Origin: Euglena gracilis
Lineage: Eukaryota > Euglenida > Euglenophyceae > Euglenales
Reading direction: 5' to 3'
Assembly: GCA_039621445.1 (NCBI GenBank)
Contig: CP154954.1
Location: 2,294,001 to 2,358,000 of the forward strand
Length of the DNA: 64,000 nt
In this document: piece by piece, positions 61,076 to 64,000 of the stretch
How positions within the stretch are numbered: the stretch's first letter is position 1
How the letters are laid out: each line of letters starts with the position of its first letter
Made by a program: the position numbers and the translations under genes
The notes under the pieces: model-generated
Told to the model about the DNA's origin: nothing
Seen by the model: only the letters and a program-made list of their open reading frames with translations
The model's database searches: none

Positions 61076-61766
61076 TACAATAGGTACCCAGAGGTACCTA
61101 TTGTGCCATTGCTTACGGTCCCCTGGGGGAAGTCACCACATTTGGATTTGGGCAAACTCTTAGGTAAGAGTGTGGCCTCCTATTTTCCCCACCCAGTTCA
61201 AAATCCACTTTCCCAAAATTTAGCTTGTCGTGTGCGGAACACTTTTGGGAGTGTTTCACAGGCTACAATATGGAGCTTCCCAAATTATGGCTGCTGAAAA
61301 TAAAAAAACCAAATAAAAATTATGGAATGAGGCCACGTGAATGGAGTGTCAAAAAACCTTCCAAAATGGGACCTAACTCCCGGCCTAACTTTGGCCTTAA
61401 ATCGGCCACTTTTGGTGCGACGATCCAAACCTTAACCCAAATTCCCTTGAAAAATAGCCATCCCCCGAATACGACAGAAGCTGCTTGATCAATGGAGTTT
61501 TGTCAATTTTTTCCAACCATGCCGACCACTCCTGGGCGGGGTTCCGTAGCCAAAACCAGTCATTAACCCCCTCCAAGGTGGGGTCACACTCACATCCAGC
61601 AACGGTATGAATTTTTTCTTTAGCAAAAAAAGCCAAAGAAGATTTCCGCCGCCTTCGGTGCCAGCAACTTTCGGCCATTTCTGACAGAACCCACTTAGGG
61701 GGTCTAGCCAAAAACCTCCCCCAAAAAGCCCCATGGGGGATCACTAAGCAACTGTATGACCCCAAC

Positions 61767-62017
61767 CATACCATTGCTTAGCGATCGGTCACTTTTTCGG
61801 AAAACCAGTCAGTCACTTTACCCCCTCAGGGGGGGATCGGCCACTCTTCAGGAGGCAATGAAAATTTGCCAAAAAGTCTCAAAAAATCCAAAAGATTTCC
61901 GGCGCCAGGCCAGTCACTTTTTCATTTTCGGGCCTGCTCCCCCCGGGCTATTGGCCAAAAAAAAGAGTCAGTCACCCCCTCGGGGGTGGGGCAGGACAGG
62001 TGTTAAGCAATGGTATG
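61767..62017. mobile_element. TIR element family 2, second copy (251 bp)
   Basis: CATACCATTGCTTAGCG on the left and GTTAAGCAATGGTATG on the right. Flanks ACCCCAAC and ATCCCCAT agree in 5 of 8, with two C/T differences. Inner GGTCAC/CAGTCAGTCACTTT motifs are shared with the nested copy at 13.25 kb. On - it begins about ten bases after the glycosyltransferase-like exon. Confidence 0.8.
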
Positions 62018-62025
62018 ATCCCCAT

Positions 62026-62140
62026 CCACGCGCCCTGAGGGGCGGCCTGGGCTCGATGCAGACGGAAGGGAACTCGACGACGACGGCGTTCATGAACTCC
62101 CGCCACGCCACCACCGCGTCGCTCGGGGCCACCCGACTGC
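62026..62140 (-). CDS. Glycosyltransferase-like exon (WREFMNAVVVE)
   Basis: On -, after GCGAGCAG, the frame reads RVAPSDAVVAWREFMNAVVV then EFPSVCIEPRPPLRA. In the family noted for the 57.85-58.02 kb exon, a W-R-x-F/Y-M-x-x-F/V-V-x-E...C segment lies between the Y-x-H-x-K-G and HYSGNFWW blocks, and here it does as well. The donor is probably GTGGAT at 62029 or nearby. Confidence 0.55.
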
Positions 62141-62199
62141 TCGCGCCCCATGGGGTGGATCACCGCAACTCTGGGGGGAGGTTGGCGGACCGGTTTTGT

Positions 62200-62340
62200 A
62201 GGTACCCGCCCCCCCCCCTTGTCGTACGACCGGGTTCCTGCAACCTGTGACCGGGGGGGGGGGCGTAACACCCCCATGACCTGCAACCTGTGACCGGGGG
62301 GTGGTCGTACGACAAGGGGGGGGGGGGCGGGTAATTCGTT
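62200..62340. repeat. Palindromic GTCGTACGAC/CAACCTGTGACCGG repeat
   Basis: TTGTCGTACGACCGGG..GCAACCTGTGACCGGG, then the mirrored ATGACCTGCAACCTGTGACC..GGTCGTACGACAAGG. Short inverted element in the intron between glycosyltransferase-like exons. Confidence 0.7.
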
Positions 62341-62719
62341 TTTTGGATTGGGACGTCTCCGTGGGTGACTCAGCAGTGTTTGTTTTCTTTTTTTTATTAA
62401 AGTTGATTCGTTCTTTTGGGGGACAACTTGAACCTGTGGGGTGACTGGAATGGTAACCTGTTTCAACTGGAATATGCGCCACCCCCATAAACACTAAGTG
62501 ATCCCCTTGCGAAGACACCGCCCACTGGAATGAACAGGCTGGTAGCTTTGGTTTTGGCAATCTTATCATAAGACCCGAATATCCTTCTAACCCCCCCCCC
62601 TCAAAGCAGCAAAAGCATCACGAGAAAACCACGCCAGCCAGCCGTATTATCCAACACACACTTTCCTCGCTTCGATACTCTTTTCGACACCACCACCCGT
62701 TTCTGTCTGCCAAACGCGT

Positions 62720-62945
62720 CCCTTGGACCCCTCCCATTGGCCGGCGGAACGCGCATGCGAAGCAGTGGTGCGTCCCTCTCCTGCCGGTGCTCGTTGTGGC
62801 GAAATTCAGAGGTGCGGCTGCAGCAGCCGCCCTTGGAGTGGAGGTAGTACACGAAGGCCCGCTTGCCCCGGCGCACGCGGTCCGCGCAGTATGCCTGCAC
62901 CTTGGCCGCGGGGCGGAATGCGGGACGGAACACCTTTTTGCGCAC
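62720..62945 (-). CDS. Glycosyltransferase-like exon (YYLHSKG)
   Basis: On -, acceptor CCCGCAG opens VRKKVFRPAFRPAAKVQAYC, then ADRVRRGKRAFVYYLHSKGG. V-x-Y-x-H-S/T-K-G is the first conserved block of the same family. The 3' border lies somewhere between about 62790 and 62710. Together with the exons at 62.1 and 58.0 kb, the three blocks occur in the correct order on -, which is the main support for the gene. Confidence 0.6.
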
Positions 62946-62971
62946 CTGCGGGGTGGGGTTGGCGCCATGTT

Positions 62972-63320
62972 AAAACCACCCCCCCAAGTAATACCCCCCC
63001 TTGGGCCAGGACTTCGGGCGAAAAAATAATACCCCGGGGGGTATTATTTGGGGGGTTTACCCCCCCCATGTCCAACGACGTTGGAGGACACTATTTGGAG
63101 GTTTTTGGCCTGGTGGAAAGCGCTGGGCCGAAAATCTTTGTGCCCAAAATCGCCAAAATGCCATTTTTGGCACTCTTTGGTCAAAAAAATTGTCAAAAAC
63201 GTCCAAATTTTTTTGACCCCGAAGCGCCGGAAGGGAAAAAATTGATTTTGTTTTTTTGGGGGGGTTCCCAGGTGCCCTCCAACTTCTTCTTGGCTTCCTG
63301 TCTAACAACCCCCCCCCCCC
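62972..63320. repeat. AAGTAATACCCCC/GGTATTATTTGGGG repeat and G/C-run block
   Basis: AAGTAATACCCCC and AATAATACCCC opposed by GGGGTATTATTTGGGG at 63037-63053, then a GAAGCGCCGGAAGG hairpin-like segment (63222). Relative of the motif set at 24.8-25.15 kb. Confidence 0.5.
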
Positions 63321-63329
63321 CCGGTTGGT

Positions 63330-64000
63330 GGGCAGAGATTACTGTGGTGGGCAGAGATTACTGGTCGTTGGACATGGGGTGAAACATCGACCCTTGAAGA
63401 AAAAGCGCGACATTTTGCCTATTAAAAATGAAAAAAGACATACCGCCCCGAACGTGAATGGTGGAGGCCTCCCCACATGTCGCATGTGGGTCGCGCTCCA
63501 GCTTCCTCTTGACCTTCTGCGGGGCATGACTGTAATAGTCGTGGGCAGGCCGCGCCCGTGTAATTGGGGTGGCGATGCGACACCTTGACACAAAAACTTG
63601 GTTGCAGAAAGGGCGTTCAGTACCAGAGGCATCTCCCCCTTGGGTGGCGTTCGTACCATGGGGGGGGGGTGGTGCGCCAATTGTACCTTGGGGTGTGAAC
63701 GTTAAACGTGCAAATCGGTGAGTAAAGCCAAAAACTGGACTAAGAAATTAGTATATTATGAATGCATACACATATAAATTGAATATAAATTAATAAATGT
63801 ACAATGCTCCGAATCTGCCAAACTCCTGTCCCGTCGGCCAAACGCTTGCGGGGTTCGTTATCCTTGGGAGCCAGGGCTGGGGGGGGGGGGCAGTGCACCA
63901 GCCCCCGGCCCATTCGTGCCCGAATGTAAGCCATTCTCCCTGAACCGGGGACACCCAGGGCTGCATGGCAAGGCCTGGGTGGGGGGTACAACCCTCCCTC
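63330..64000. other. No recognised gene
   Basis: No exon or element that I can delimit. A GGTGGGCAGAGATTACTG unit is duplicated at 63325-63363. Confidence 0.4.

Overview
This window is intron-rich, transposon-saturated eukaryotic nuclear DNA, most likely from a unicellular protist or alga. Short GC-rich exons with AG|...|GT borders lie in introns full of homopolymer G/C tracts, microsatellites and small terminal-inverted-repeat (TIR) elements. The retroelements encode Gly-Lys-rich Gag tails and methyltransferase-like domains. I cannot assign a lineage from sequence alone. No rRNA, tRNA, CRISPR array or bacterial operon was seen.

Layout. About 3.8-28.7 kb, + strand: about fifteen good exon candidates, plus weaker ones, of what is probably one very large secreted or surface protein gene (Cys-rich, N-glycosylation motifs, recurring motif types). 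Introns hold TIR elements, simple repeats and minisatellites. About 30.8-32.3 kb, - strand: three exons of a P4-type phospholipid-flippase ATPase. 29.3-30.5 and 32.4-35.1 kb: decayed + strand pieces of a DIRS-type (tyrosine-recombinase) retrotransposon. 35.6-48.05 kb: a 12.4-kb Ty3/gypsy chromovirus-type LTR retrotransposon with a complete polymerase frame. 48.05-51.4 kb: a - strand DIRS element truncated at the 3' LTR of the Ty3 element. 51.4-64 kb: repeat-rich DNA with three - strand exons resembling a glycosyltransferase (57.8-63 kb), several less certain exons and many TIR elements.

Most notable system. The Ty3 element carries two methyltransferase-like modules at the start of Pol, before the usual protease-RT-RNase H-integrase-chromodomain series: a Dam-like N6-adenine module (NPPF) and a compact C5-cytosine module (DLFCG, PC, ENPR). 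Its expression appears to need two recoding events. A coiled-coil ORF is linked to the capsid frame by an in-frame A_AAU_UUC -1 frameshift heptamer three bases before the first AUG of the capsid frame. Capsid and Pol are then in the same frame, separated only by one UGA. The DIRS elements carry their own Dam-like domain.

Second theme. A set of 250-450 bp TIR elements (CAGGG...CCCTG ends, usually 8-bp target duplications, central GGCGCC hairpin) plus a second family (CATACCATTGCTTA ends). Several copies lie at or within a few bases of exon edges, two of them at the P4-ATPase exons. This suggests intron-generating transposons (introners).
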